A DNA stretch of 64,000 nt. Origin: Pseudopithomyces maydicus (Eukaryota > Ascomycota > Dothideomycetes > Pleosporales > Didymosphaeriaceae). Made by a program: the position numbers and the translations under genes. The DNA is taken from NCBI GenBank assembly GCA_026873275.1, contig JANTUC010000006.1:2170001-2234000 (forward strand). The letters run 5' to 3'. This document shows, piece after piece, positions 1 to 9,972 of the stretch. The stretch's first letter is position 1. Every line of letters starts with the position of its first letter. A model generated the notes under the pieces. It did not search any database and had not been told where the DNA came from. It saw only the letters and a list, made by a program, of their open reading frames with translations.

Positions 1-785
1 GCAGGTCAGGCATGTGTTTACTCTTTTGGGGGCGGAAAAAAATAAGAAGGAAACTTGAGAGAACCTGTAGAGAGAGTCGATACGGGGCGCGAAGGGACTC
101 GTAGGCAGCTTATAGGAAATTTAATGACATGGAGCGGGTTACCTATGTATCGGTGAAATGCGCTGTACAGTAGTAACTGTCTTTATAGTTCCAAGGAACT
201 CTCTAGTTAATAGGTATGTAGATGCCATCGCGCTAGGCGGACTAATCCAGGACAAGGCGGGCCACGGAAGCGAGCCGCACTCTTTTGTAAGCTTTTCGCA
301 ACGGCGAATAGGATAGGATGTATGTATACCGACGTCTATGTACGAGTGTTTTTGTACTTGTCATAAGAGGGGTCGACAGTTTTTTTTTAACTGCTTTCAT
401 CTAATCAAACATACTGACGTCTAGTCTCACGTAATCTGGGGAGCATTATCTAGACTACAGGGTGCTCTTTTCAAATGTGAGACATGCATGGGGGTTATGA
501 GGCGTTTCTTGGTTAAAATAGTAGTGTGTTTGGTTGCGAATCTGAAAGATAATGTATTGGGTAGGTTTACTGTAATTCTTAGGATGATTTTCAAAGAGAG
601 GCTAACCTAGCGCCAGTGAGATAGGGAAAGAAATCGTGGCCCGGTCTCAAACGTGAATGTATTGCCCTCAGGCTGGAGTGTTGGCACCACAGCCACGGTA
701 CTCATCACTCTTTCAAGCCATTTCGTCTACAATCTGTAGTCTATGTAATCATTCAAGTCCTGTACCATAAACCTCCAGTCCCTCA
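1..785. other. intergenic, no gene recognised
   Basis: No open frame with a recognisable protein and no RNA gene was found. The stretch is moderately AT-rich with short T runs. It lies downstream of the 3' end of the hydrolase fusion gene, so it probably holds that gene's 3' UTR and part of an off-window neighbour's flank. Confidence 0.5.
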
Positions 786-2546
786 CTACCCAAGAAACTT
801 CGCAACAAACTCCCCCACCTCCTTCGGCTGCTCCACCATCGGCAAATGGCCCGCCTTGTCTATAATCTTCAACTCAGCACCACTACCCAGCGCGTCAGCC
901 ATCCCCTGCATCGTCTTAGGCAACACTCCGTCTCCACCACCGACCAGGAACGCCCCCTTCCCCGTAAACCCGCCCATCTGCTCTCTAAAATCATATTGAT
1001 ACAATGCCTTGACGCCATCCTTGAAACCCTCCAGCGAATTCGTCTTAACCATCTCCTTCACCCTCGCAATCTTCTTCTCCAAATCCCCATCCTCGTACGA
1101 CTCTTTCACAAACCACCTCCGTGTCGTCATCTCCGCGAGTTCCTCCCCAACGATAGGTTCAGATGTCGAAGCGGAAACCGAGCCCTCCTTCTCTGCGACT
1201 GCAATGCGCTCACCCCACGCCTTGGGATTCGCCTCGGGGGCAAAGGAATTCGTATCGCAGCCTACAAAAGCCGTGATGCGCTCGGGGTGACTGAGCGCCG
1301 CGCAGAGGGCGGTGGCGCCACCCAAGCTGACGCCGACAACGCTGGCGGTCTTTGCACGGAGGGCATCCATGATGGTTACGATGTCGTTGGCTAGCTTTTC
1401 AACAGTAACTTGCTTGTCTGCGGAGGCAGGAGCGCGGTGCGGCCGCGGCTGTTGTAGCGGAGGACGCGGTACTTGTTGTTTGAGCTCTGGAGGAATTCGG
1501 TCACAAAGTCGTCCCAGATGCCGTACTCGACAAGGACTGAGTTTGCGAGGATCAAGAGGGGGGCATTGGGGTCTGTGGAGCCTTCGAGGCGGTAGGGGAG
1601 ATTCAGACCGTCTGGTGTTGTGATGAAGGATTCGATGGCTGGACGGGGGAGTTGGAGGAGGAGGCGGGGTAGGTTCTGGTGGCTCCGTCCGTGGACTCTG
1701 CGAGGACGGTGTCAGATGAGGTGAGGGTTTGCAGGTCTCGTGGCGCAGGGCCGAAAGTGTAGTATAGGTCGTAGACTCTCCTGTGCTTGGAGTTTACAAC
1801 CGTCTTGTAGATCTTGTCGTTCCACTCGGTGGATGTAGCCTTCTTGAATTCTTCTCCGCCAAGCCCATTCTGTGGTGCGTACTCGTGCAGCGACAGGTAG
1901 ACCTTCTCTCTTCCGTCTTGCAAGTCCAAGTAGCTTGTGACGAAGCGCCTCGTCCGACGCCAGCCGGGCACCTTGGATAGCAGCGGTACGTGCTCCTCTC
2001 GATACCACTTGGCTAGCTCGTCTTCCTTGTCCTTGCCCTCTTTCAGCGATAGGTAGACGGCTACCAGCACGTTTCCCTCGCCCTCGCTCTGCACATCTTC
2101 CAAGACCTTGAAGTCATCCGACTTCCATTCATCGCCCTCAACCGCGTCGTAGAACTTTCTGTCAACGTGAATCTGCTTCATGGTATCGCGCTCCCTCTGG
2201 CTCTGCACAGGAGCCTTGCGCAGCTTTGTGTACACGTCCTGGGTGAGCATGTTCATGTCGTCGATATCGTATACGGCCATCCATTCTGGCTGGTCCTGTG
2301 TGCCGGTCGACGACGATGCGGGGAGATCTTTGGCGCGGTAGCGGAAGCCATTCTGGCAGAAGGACAGGCGGAGGCGGCCAGGGCCATGCTCGTTGTTGTA
2401 CCTGGGTGCGCTTTTAGCGCGATTCCATGCGTGGAAACTGGCATGACGAGTGTTACTTACCAATCGTGAAACTGTGCAACTGGTAGGCCCTCTTTGGGCT
2501 GCATTGTTACGTACAGGATGCCGCGGGTCGTTTTTCGGGATGCCAT
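786..2546 (-). CDS. EthD-like double domain fused to 3-oxoadipate enol-lactonase-type alpha/beta hydrolase (two frameshifts)
   Basis: The start is ATG 2546-2544; exon 1 ends at 2461. A GT-AG intron at 2402-2460 joins MASRKTTRGILYV...FHDW to YNNEHGPGRL. The N-terminal part holds two dimeric alpha-beta-barrel (EthD/ABM-like) repeats, marked by FHDWYNNEHGPG and LAKWYREEHVP. The C-terminal part is an alpha/beta hydrolase with nucleophile motif GVSLGG, an acidic residue in GGGDGV and the catalytic His in AGHLPMVEQ, as in enol-lactone hydrolases. The frame breaks twice. At a G5 run (1645-1649; C5 on the coding strand) one base seems missing between the linker and PAIESFITTPDG. Near 1410-1450 one base seems missing between YNSRGRTALLPP and KQVTVEKLANDI. 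With both restored the protein would be roughly 555-560 residues. It is probably cytosolic. It neighbours the muconate cyclase on the same strand, which supports a role in ring-cleavage catabolism. It may be a pseudogene or an assembly error. Confidence 0.75.
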
Positions 2547-3009
2547 GGTGGGCGATGGGTGGGTGGAGTGTTGCGTGGGAGTGTTGCGAATGAGGCGGTT
2601 AAGGAGGGAAGTCTACCGTCCAAACGAATACAAGACAGAGCGAGGGAAAAGATGGCATTGTTCTCGGCGTCATGGTCCCCTCGAATGGTTTGGAGCTGTC
2701 CGATGACATTTGCCGGCGACACTAGCTTGGAGCCCTAGAAAGACATGGGGGGCCCCTCCTCTGTCGGCTGGTTCCGAGATCGGAAAAGATTCGGAACCTT
2801 GGAAAGGGTAGACCAGCATGACGCATGGGAGGGAAGCAATTGCGCGATTTACAAAGATCGCAAGAACTATTACAATGCTAGTGTATGCACTCTGAAATGT
2901 CATGTAATCTATGTGGGTCTTGTGCATCTATCCAGGAAACTGCGATCCCGTCTCTACCACGGCTAAGTTTGTCGCTGCATGCTGCCTACGAATTGCAACC
3001 TTTACCAGC

Positions 3010-4288
3010 TTAATCATACCAAATGGCGTTCATACCGAAGCCCTTTTCTCCCACTTCTAGCCTGGCCACTCTCGCAAGGAACTCCTTGTGCCATCTGTAT
3101 ATCTCGACTCCGCCCTTCTCGTCGTCTGTCAAAGCTAACCACTCGTCACTCCATGGACAAGGGCTTACAGCGTTGCTGTGCCCTCCGCTGGTAGGTGTAG
3201 GATTCAGACAAATCTGGCGCTCAATCGATCCGGACTCTGAGATCTTGAAGGCGGCGATATAGCCTGTGAGGTCGAAGGAATTTGCGCGCGAAGTTGCGAA
3301 CAGATAGTTGGATGATTGGGTCAGGAATACGACATCGGAGCGGTACATGTGCGGGTTGGGAATATATGTAGCGCAGTGTCAGCATTGGATTGAGTAGATC
3401 AATATAGGCAGGCCTACCAGGCGGTATCAGTGGGAACCATCTGTGGGTATATACGGGGAGGTGAGTTTGCGGATCGATCACGTATTCGCAGACCCTGTTT
3501 CCTGCTTCCATCAAAGCGTACAGATACTTTCCGGAAGGATGCATCTCCACCCATCTCGGGTGGTCTTTCTTGCCCTCTGCTTCTGTGAACCCAACTGTTT
3601 CCAGTCTTCCTTGGTCATCAATCTTCTTGTGACACCAGACGCGGTTCGCCCACATGTCGGCGCTGTAGAGATATGTCTCGGTTGGGTCGAATACCATTCC
3701 ATGGATTGCCGACTTGTCGCAGTATTCGTAGTCCTGGATGTTTTCCTTCAGCGAGCCGTCGCCGTTGACGCTGAAGATGTTGCCATAGCCGGCGTAGTCG
3801 TAGAAAGGGTTGCAGTAGACATTGTACGGGGGCTGGCGGGCAGGAAGGAGGAAAATGGCGCGCGTTTTGGTGTCAGCTTCCTTTGCTTTCGCTGTGACCG
3901 GATTCAGCAACTGTGCACGTGTATTCAACTGTTCCAAGGTTCCCCATACCATGTCCGCCAATTTCGAAACTGCCCGTGTGCACGATCTCGCTCGGGCTGT
4001 CCACTCGGTGACTGCTCCATTTCTTCATGCTCGCGCCGTAGATGTTCTTCTTTTGGTGCTGTTTGGCTCAATGTGTTGTCAGCCATGGATTTCCAGTAAA
4101 GATTGGGCAACCAGAAGAGCAGCAGCACATACGTCAAAGGCCATCCAGCTGATGGGCTCATCGTGAGGGATTTCCGTCTTCTTCACCAGCTCCAATGTCA
4201 ACTTCTCATCGTCAAAGGCGACTGTGACAATGACCCCAGGCTTCACCCACGTGCCGATCATAAGGTGGTGCTTCCCCATGCTGGGCAA
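3010..4288 (-). CDS. carboxy-cis,cis-muconate cyclase (CMLE, 7-bladed beta-propeller lactonase family)
   Basis: It lactonises 3-carboxy-cis,cis-muconate in the fungal 3-oxoadipate pathway. Exons are 4133-4288, 3950-4058, 3418-3891 and 3010-3365 or so, giving about 364 residues, the family's usual length. Family-typical segments are HHLMIGTW near the N-terminus, DEPISWM, KQ/RQPPYNVYCNPFY, IHGMVFDPTETYLYSAD, HPRWVEMHPSG, LYALMEAGNRVCEYVIDP, TSGGHSNAVSPCPWSDEW and the C-terminal GFGMNAIWYD. Introns 1 and 2 (4059-4132, 3892-3949) are canonical. The third has a donor at 3417 and a CTGAC branch site, but no AG follows where phase requires it (GT...CAT, 3366-3417). A single G-to-T change would explain this. 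The gene is divergent from the intradiol dioxygenase and shares its 575-bp upstream region. Confidence 0.9.
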
Positions 4289-4862
4289 TCCGTCTCTTCT
4301 TCAGCCAAGGCAATCGCTCGGGGCTCGGAAAACAAAGGGCAGAGGAGGATATCGTACGAGCAACATTTTTCTGGTCGCATGGTGCCTCGACCCTTGTTTT
4401 GGATGTCGCCGGTCTCCAACCCGAGGGGCGGGGCAGCGCCGCCGTGTACGCTAAACTGGTGGGGGAAGCGGATGAAGGGCGGATGAGTGTTTATCCATCA
4501 TCACGAGGGCGGCGATTGGCCACCCACCCCGGACTGGCGCCTGCCCCGCATTGGAGCTGCCGGCACTGGCTTTTGCGCGTAGTGACGCGCTCTGAATCCC
4601 GACCAGGCCTGCCGTAGCGCACCACGCCGTTACTAGGCGCGAGCAAGATGGATCACAGCCTCGATTCGACCGGCCAGCGAAGACGGGTAGGAGGCAGGCC
4701 AGGTAATATATAAGCCATGGGCGCCCGTCTCGCTGAGCCTTTCCTGCATTCATCTCCGCCAGCTGTCCTTCTACTACTTCATTGTCTGTAGAACCGTCTT
4801 TTTTTATCACATTCATACACCTACAACTCTACCTCCACCTCCACCTCATACACACACTCAAA
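4289..4862. promoter_or_regulatory. shared divergent promoter of muconate cyclase and intradiol dioxygenase
   Basis: This is 574 bp between two start codons facing away from each other. It contains a TATA-like element, TAATATATAA, at 4704-4713 oriented for the dioxygenase. A long pyrimidine-rich stretch (about 4760-4860) lies just before the dioxygenase ATG and is typical of fungal transcription starts. The two genes act in adjacent pathway steps, so co-regulation is likely but inferred. Confidence 0.55.
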
Positions 4863-5810
4863 ATGTCTTCCTCCAACACCGAGCAGACAGCACCCCAGCC
4901 GCAGGAGAACAATGCCCAGCACCGCTTCGACCCAAACTTCACCGATGCTGTCATCAACGCCATGGGTCCCAAGACGGACCCCCGCCTCCGCGTCGTCATG
5001 TCCTCGCTGATCCGCCACCTCCACGACTTCACCCGCGAGGTCGAGCTCACCGTCGACGAGTGGATGGCCGGTGTCAAGTTCATCAACCTGATTGGCCAGA
5101 CCTCGACCGCCACCCGCAACGAGGCCCACCGCATGTCCGATGTCCTGGGCCTCGAGTCCCTCGTCGACGAGATCGCACACAAGCACGTGAACGAGTCGGG
5201 CGAGGAGCCCACTTCCTCATCCATCTTGGGCCCCTTCTGGTCTCCCAATGCCCCCTTCCGTGAGAACGGCGGCTCCATCATTCAGGACCCCGCTCCCAAC
5301 GGCCAGGTCACTCTCATGCACGGCGTGATCACCGACCTCGACACCAAGAAGCCCATTCCCGGTGCTGTCATCGACATCTGGCAAGCTTCTGCCAACGGCA
5401 AGTACGACTTCCAGGATCCCGACAACCAGTCGCCCAACAACCTGCGTGGAAAGTTCAGGTGCAACGAGGAGGGCAAGTACTGGTTCTACTGCTACAAGCC
5501 GACTGCCTACTCTCTGCCTACCGACGGTGCTGCCGGCGCCCTCTTCACTGCGCTCGACAGGCACCCCATGCGCCCTGCTCACATCCACTTGATGATCACC
5601 GCCGAGGGATACAAGCCCGTCACCACCCAGATCTACCCCCGTGACGACCCCTACGTCACCAACGACACTGTCTTCGCTGTCAAGGACGATCTGCTCATCG
5701 ACTTCTTCCCGTCCGAAGACTCCAAGGCTAAGCTCGACCTCACATACGATGTCCGCCTTGCACCTCGCGAGGGAAAGACTGCGCCGCTCGAGGGTGTCGC
5801 AAGGCTATAG
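4863..5810 (+). CDS. intradiol ring-cleavage dioxygenase (catechol/hydroxyquinol 1,2-dioxygenase type)
   Basis: Single exon of 315 residues. The ATG at 4863 is preferred over the upstream in-frame frame-open region because it follows the pyrimidine-rich leader (CTCAAAATG). The N-terminal part (about residues 20-110) is the helical linker/dimerisation domain of intradiol dioxygenases. The catalytic beta-sandwich follows, with ILGPFWSPNAP, VIDIWQASANGKYD, GKYWFYCYKPTAY and HPMRPAHIHLMI. The last two carry the Tyr, Tyr, His and His ligands of the non-haem Fe(III). The enzyme opens a catechol or hydroxyquinol ring between the hydroxyls to give a muconate or maleylacetate. Substrate cannot be fixed from sequence; the neighbouring muconate cyclase and lactonase suggest a beta-ketoadipate-type route. 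The frame is intact. Confidence 0.92.
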   Translation: MSSSNTEQTAPQPQENNAQHRFDPNFTDAVINAMGPKTDPRLRVVMSSLIRHLHDFTREVELTVDEWMAGVKFINLIGQTSTATRNEAHRMSDVLGLESLVDEIAHKHVNESGEEPTSSSILGPFWSPNAPFRENGGSIIQDPAPNGQVTLMHGVITDLDTKKPIPGAVIDIWQASANGKYDFQDPDNQSPNNLRGKFRCNEEGKYWFYCYKPTAYSLPTDGAAGALFTALDRHPMRPAHIHLMITAEGYKPVTTQIYPRDDPYVTNDTVFAVKDDLLIDFFPSEDSKAKLDLTYDVRLAPREGKTAPLEGVARL

Positions 5811-6155
5811 AGGAGAGAGAGAAAATCCGGTGAATGAGTGACTACAGCATTTGGGCTATGATTGCCTCATAGAAAGTCATGATCTTGATGATATCCTTGG
5901 AGTTGGGTCTGTATATATTTAGCGCATTGGACAGCTTTTCAGAAATGTAAATATTTGAACATTCAATCTTGCATCTTCACAACCAAAAATTTTACGACAT
6001 GCATGACATTTGGTTTACATCCGATATCGCCGAGGCCTAGATGGCAAAGACATCTACCGTGCCAGGTACCGCGGGCGAGCTCCGCAGTCGACAGCTAGGA
6101 AGCTGCTCTGGTAAGCTAAAAGCAGAGCTCATCCCACTCTCCTCGCCGCGCTCCC

Positions 6156-6857
6156 ATGATCCCAATCCCTCGCCGTGTCCTTCGCTTTTCTCGCATCATT
6201 AGACACACCGTCCGGCCAGGAGCCTCGCATAAACACTTCACAACCGCCCCCGCTCTCAAAATGCGCGTCGCATACGCCCCCAAAGAGCCTCCTACCGAGG
6301 AGGACAAGCCCGTCTACGAACGCATCGCCGCCCGACGCGCCCCACGTCCCCTCATCCCTCTCGATCTCGCCCTGCTGCACAACACGTCCGTAGCCGACGG
6401 GTGGAACTCGTTCATCGGCGCGATCCGCACCAAGACATCCGTGTCCGACAGTCTGAAGGAGCTTGCCATATCGCGCGTCGCAGTGCACAACCACGCCGTG
6501 CACGAATGGGATGTACACGCCGCGCTAGCGCTCAAGGCCGGTATCTCGAAAGAAGGGCTGGAGACGGCGTACGGAGCGGAGGTTTTCAAGGCGAGCGAGA
6601 GCGATGCGATTACATTTGCGGATAAGGATGGTTTGACGAGGGAGCAATGGATTGTGCTGGTCTACGCTGATCAAATGACAATCGGGGTAGAGGTGGCGGA
6701 CAAGGTCATGGAGGCGCTGAAGGGCATCTTGAGCGAGAAGCAGGTGGTGGAGTTGACGGCTACCATCGCGGCGTACAATTGCGTGTCGAGGTTTCTGGTC
6801 GCGTTGGATGTGGGTGAATGTAATGGGAGGCCTATGAAGAAGGTGGACGAGCTATGA
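6156..6857 (+). CDS. carboxymuconolactone decarboxylase (CMD)-family protein
   Basis: Intact single-exon frame of up to 233 residues. The CMD/AhpD-like fold is suggested by the block from DSLKELAISRVAVHNHAVHEWDVH (the conserved helix with E and H) to EKQVVELTATIAAYNCVSRFLVALDV. The AhpD CxxC pair is absent; the corresponding helix reads HEWDVHAALA, as in CMD-type rather than peroxidase-type members. The first 35 residues are rich in Arg, Ser and Ile with no acidic residue and could be a mitochondrial presequence. An alternative ATG at 6261 (MRVAYAPKE) would give a 198-residue cytosolic form. Its place next to the muconate cyclase and dioxygenase suggests lactone decarboxylation; that is inference. 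Confidence 0.8.
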   Translation: MIPIPRRVLRFSRIIRHTVRPGASHKHFTTAPALKMRVAYAPKEPPTEEDKPVYERIAARRAPRPLIPLDLALLHNTSVADGWNSFIGAIRTKTSVSDSLKELAISRVAVHNHAVHEWDVHAALALKAGISKEGLETAYGAEVFKASESDAITFADKDGLTREQWIVLVYADQMTIGVEVADKVMEALKGILSEKQVVELTATIAAYNCVSRFLVALDVGECNGRPMKKVDEL

Positions 6858-7269
6858 GCAGCCTTCTGCATCAATGAAAGCCGCGTTCACTCGCATTCAC
6901 TCACAGAGGTGTGAAGCTCCAGCGGAACACTCCGCGCCTCGGCTTAAGGGCACCTTCCCCACGCGTCAAGGTAAGGCGGCCCGTGCACCTCCGCAACGCT
7001 TCAGCCGTCATAAACCGCTCGACGGGCCGCGGCATTGGCAGATACACGCTCGTCTACGGACATGCAACCTTGTTAGACCCGTAGGCAAAATCTTGCGTAG
7101 ACACACATCCCTTTGCAGTCACCGACAGGCATCTCTCTTCCATAATACCCACCCAAAGCCGCGAACCCTCGATACCACCACTCCATAAGGCGTCGCACAC
7201 CCGCCATACTCTCGACTACCTTTGCACTGGGCACTTAAATCGCCTTGCCCTTCATATATACCCACAAAA
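6858..7269. other. intergenic spacer
   Basis: 412 bp between tandem plus-strand genes. A 104-codon open frame (6874-7188) has no recognisable protein features and is not called. The right half should carry the promoter of the acyl-CoA dehydrogenase. Confidence 0.5.
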
Positions 7270-8650
7270 ATGTCTGCCATTGCACCTAGAATATTCGCCC
7301 GGAGCGCTCACGTTCTGAGCAAGCGCCATCCGCATGCCTTGTTCGTCGCTGGAAGACGATATGCATCGACGAAGCACCCCAAGGGCTTCGTACCGCCTAC
7401 ACAAGCGGACCTTGACGAGCTTAGAGCGAGCGTGCAGGAGTTTGCCAGTGAGTATTTCCCTACTCTTCCTGATATATCAACATACGGGAGAAATGTAGAA
7501 TCTATACTCTAAGATAAGCATGTGCTGACCGAATTGACCAGAACGAGAGATTCCCGAGGAACTCGCCCAGAAGACCGACCTTATCAACGAATTCCCGAAC
7601 GACATGTGGCGAAAGTTTGGCGAAGCCGGCTTCCTGGGCCCTACGGCAGATGAAGAATACGGGGGTTTGGCCATGGGATACCAGGCTCATTGTGTGATAC
7701 TAGAGGAGTTGAGCCGCGCGAGCGGCAGCATCGGGCTTTCCTACGCAGCGCACTCGCAGCTCTGCGTAAACCAGCTCTCGCTCAACGGATCTGCCGAACA
7801 AAAAGCGAAATACCTCCCTGGCCTCATCTCCGGCGAGCAGATCGGTGCTCTGGCCATGAGCGAACACTCGGCGGGAAGCGACGTCGTGAGCATGAAGACA
7901 ACAGCCAAGGAAGTGGACGGAGGCTACATCCTGAACGGAACCAAGATGTGGATCACCAACGGCCCAGACGCGCACACCATCGTCGTCTACGCAAAGACCC
8001 AGCCCGACGCCGCCTCCAAAGGCATCACCGCATTCATCGTCGAGACCACAGCAAAGGGTTTCTCCGTCGCCCAAAAGCTCGACAAGTTCGGCATGCGGGG
8101 CTCCAACACGGGCGAGCTCGTCTTCGAAGACGTCTTCGTGCCCAAAGAGAACGTCCTCGGCGAAGTCAACAAGGGCGTAAGAGTCCTCATGGAAGGCCTC
8201 GACCTCGAGCGATTAGTCCTCTCCGCCGGTCCTCTCGGCCTCATGCAGGCGTCTCTCGACGTCGCGCTGCCTTACACCCACCAGCGCAAGCAGTTCGGCC
8301 AGCCCATCGCACACAACCAGCTTATCCAGGGAAAGCTCGCGGACATGTACACCAAGTACCGCGCTTCGTCGGCGTTCACATACAGCGTTGCCCGCCACAT
8401 TGATGAGAGCCACGAGAATCCCGACATCAGGACCCAGGACTGTGCAGGTGCCATCTTATACGCTGGTGAGCGGGCGAGCGAGGTTGCCGCTGATGCGGTG
8501 CAGTTGATGGGTGGCATGGGGTACATGAACGAGGTTCCTGCGGGGCGGATACTGCGGGATGCGAAGCTGTATGAGATTGGGGCGGGGACCAGCGAGGTGA
8601 GGAGGATGGTCATTGGGAGGGCATTTAACAAGGAGTACAAGGATGCGTAG
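7270..8650 (+). CDS. isovaleryl-CoA dehydrogenase, mitochondrial
   Basis: Exons 7270-7447 and 7542-8650 (intron 7448-7541, GTGAGT...CCAG) encode 428 residues. It oxidises isovaleryl-CoA to 3-methylcrotonyl-CoA in leucine breakdown, passing electrons to ETF. The first roughly 35 residues (SAIAPRIFARSAHVLSKRH...) form an Arg-rich mitochondrial presequence. The acyl-CoA dehydrogenase domains follow: IGALAMSEHSAGSDV, the FAD-binding WITNGPDA, KFGMRGSNTGELVFEDV, GLDLERLVLSAGPLG and the C-terminal LYEIGAGTSEVRRMVIGRAF. The Glu in GLDLERL is at the place of the catalytic base that marks isovaleryl-CoA dehydrogenases. No methylcrotonyl-CoA carboxylase gene lies beside it here. Confidence 0.95.
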
Positions 8651-9972
8651 AGGTCGATGATAAAAGATTAAGGTTTGATGGGAAATGTAGCTTTGACGAG
8701 ATTCCGAGCCGTCTCATCAAATTTATGAGTAAAAAGTGCCAGCATTTTGTACGCAATATACTCCGAAACAAGTTCTCATGATTTGAGTATTTGAAATCAT
8801 CAGCAGATGAGAAGAAGAAAGTTGCCACGATTCACCTAAACTATCGAAGAAGTAATTAAAAAGAATTACCCTCACAGCAGCGCTGAACAGGCACACGAGA
8901 GTTTATTTAAAAGATGTGTGTTCTATGAGCAGTTATGTACCCACATCGTATATATAAACTTGTTCTAAGAGATATTTCTTGGCGTACTTGTTATCATAAG
9001 GATCAAATCATATTACAGTAGCGTAGCAGCTATATAATGAAACAGTTCCAACGGGCCCAATTCAATTGAAGATAAAACGGACAGTTCAAATGGAAAGAAA
9101 CGAAAATGCGGATAGACCCGTTGGGATGGTGGCGGTGGCGCTGGATTCCTTCCACCTGCACACAGTACCCCGCTTGGCCTGATAGATAAGAAGCCATCAG
9201 ACAGAACCTAAGCAGGATTAGCATGGAATCGAGATAGGTCTGACAGCCCCACTTATACACCCACGTCTTAGTCCATTAGTTATCGTCGTGAGGTTGTGAC
9301 CAGATCATATCGACAACAGTTGGTGGCAAATCAAAATCGGAGAACTTATCAGATTAAGGCGCAACAGAACGTCGATTCTCAAGTTCTACGACAATGTTTC
9401 TCTTGCTTCGTTCACATTAGAGCGATTGCAATCATCTTTACATAACCGGTAGGAAAACCAAACATCTGAGTTGCTCAGACGGTTTCGTTTCACATCAACT
9501 TGATACCTTCTCAGGAATTTTCACTCTTCATCGCGCCAAAATCCTGATCGTGCCTTGTTGACAAAGAACTTCCTCATTAGGCGGTCAACTTTGAGCAGGA
9601 AGTGTCTCTGAAGTGTCTCTCCAAAAGATCACTACCCAGTCGCTCACCATCGCAATTTGTCACTGTGCTTCCTTCCTCGTATCTTACTATCAGAATCCAG
9701 AAAACCTAAAAAAAAAGGTATTGGGCGTTGGTTGCACAAAGCGCGTGCTAGCTTATGGCCTGAAATTACGCCCCGGGGGTCAGCAGGGGAGTTGACTGGC
9801 CGACCCACATGCCGACCCTACGCGCGATTGGTATGCTCGAGTGTACATAAGCGGGATTATTACCAGCTGTAGAAAAGCGGGCACGTTTTCTTTAAGTCGA
9901 TTCAATCACATAAAATCCCGCGCCCTTTGCTTATTCTTTTCACCCAAGAACAAATATCATCGTAGTCCTACC
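8651..9972. other. AT-rich intergenic region
   Basis: About 1.3 kb without a supportable gene, RNA or mobile-element signature. Small open frames of 60-76 codons show no protein-like composition. The last 150 bp, including the leader just before ATG 9973, should be the promoter of the acyltransferase. Confidence 0.5.

Noticed and set aside
1383..1445. A 55-nt GT...CAG intron as an alternative to the second frameshift of the hydrolase fusion
   Set aside because: It would remove YRVLRYNSRGR, a core part of the hydrolase fold, and lacks a normal donor consensus.
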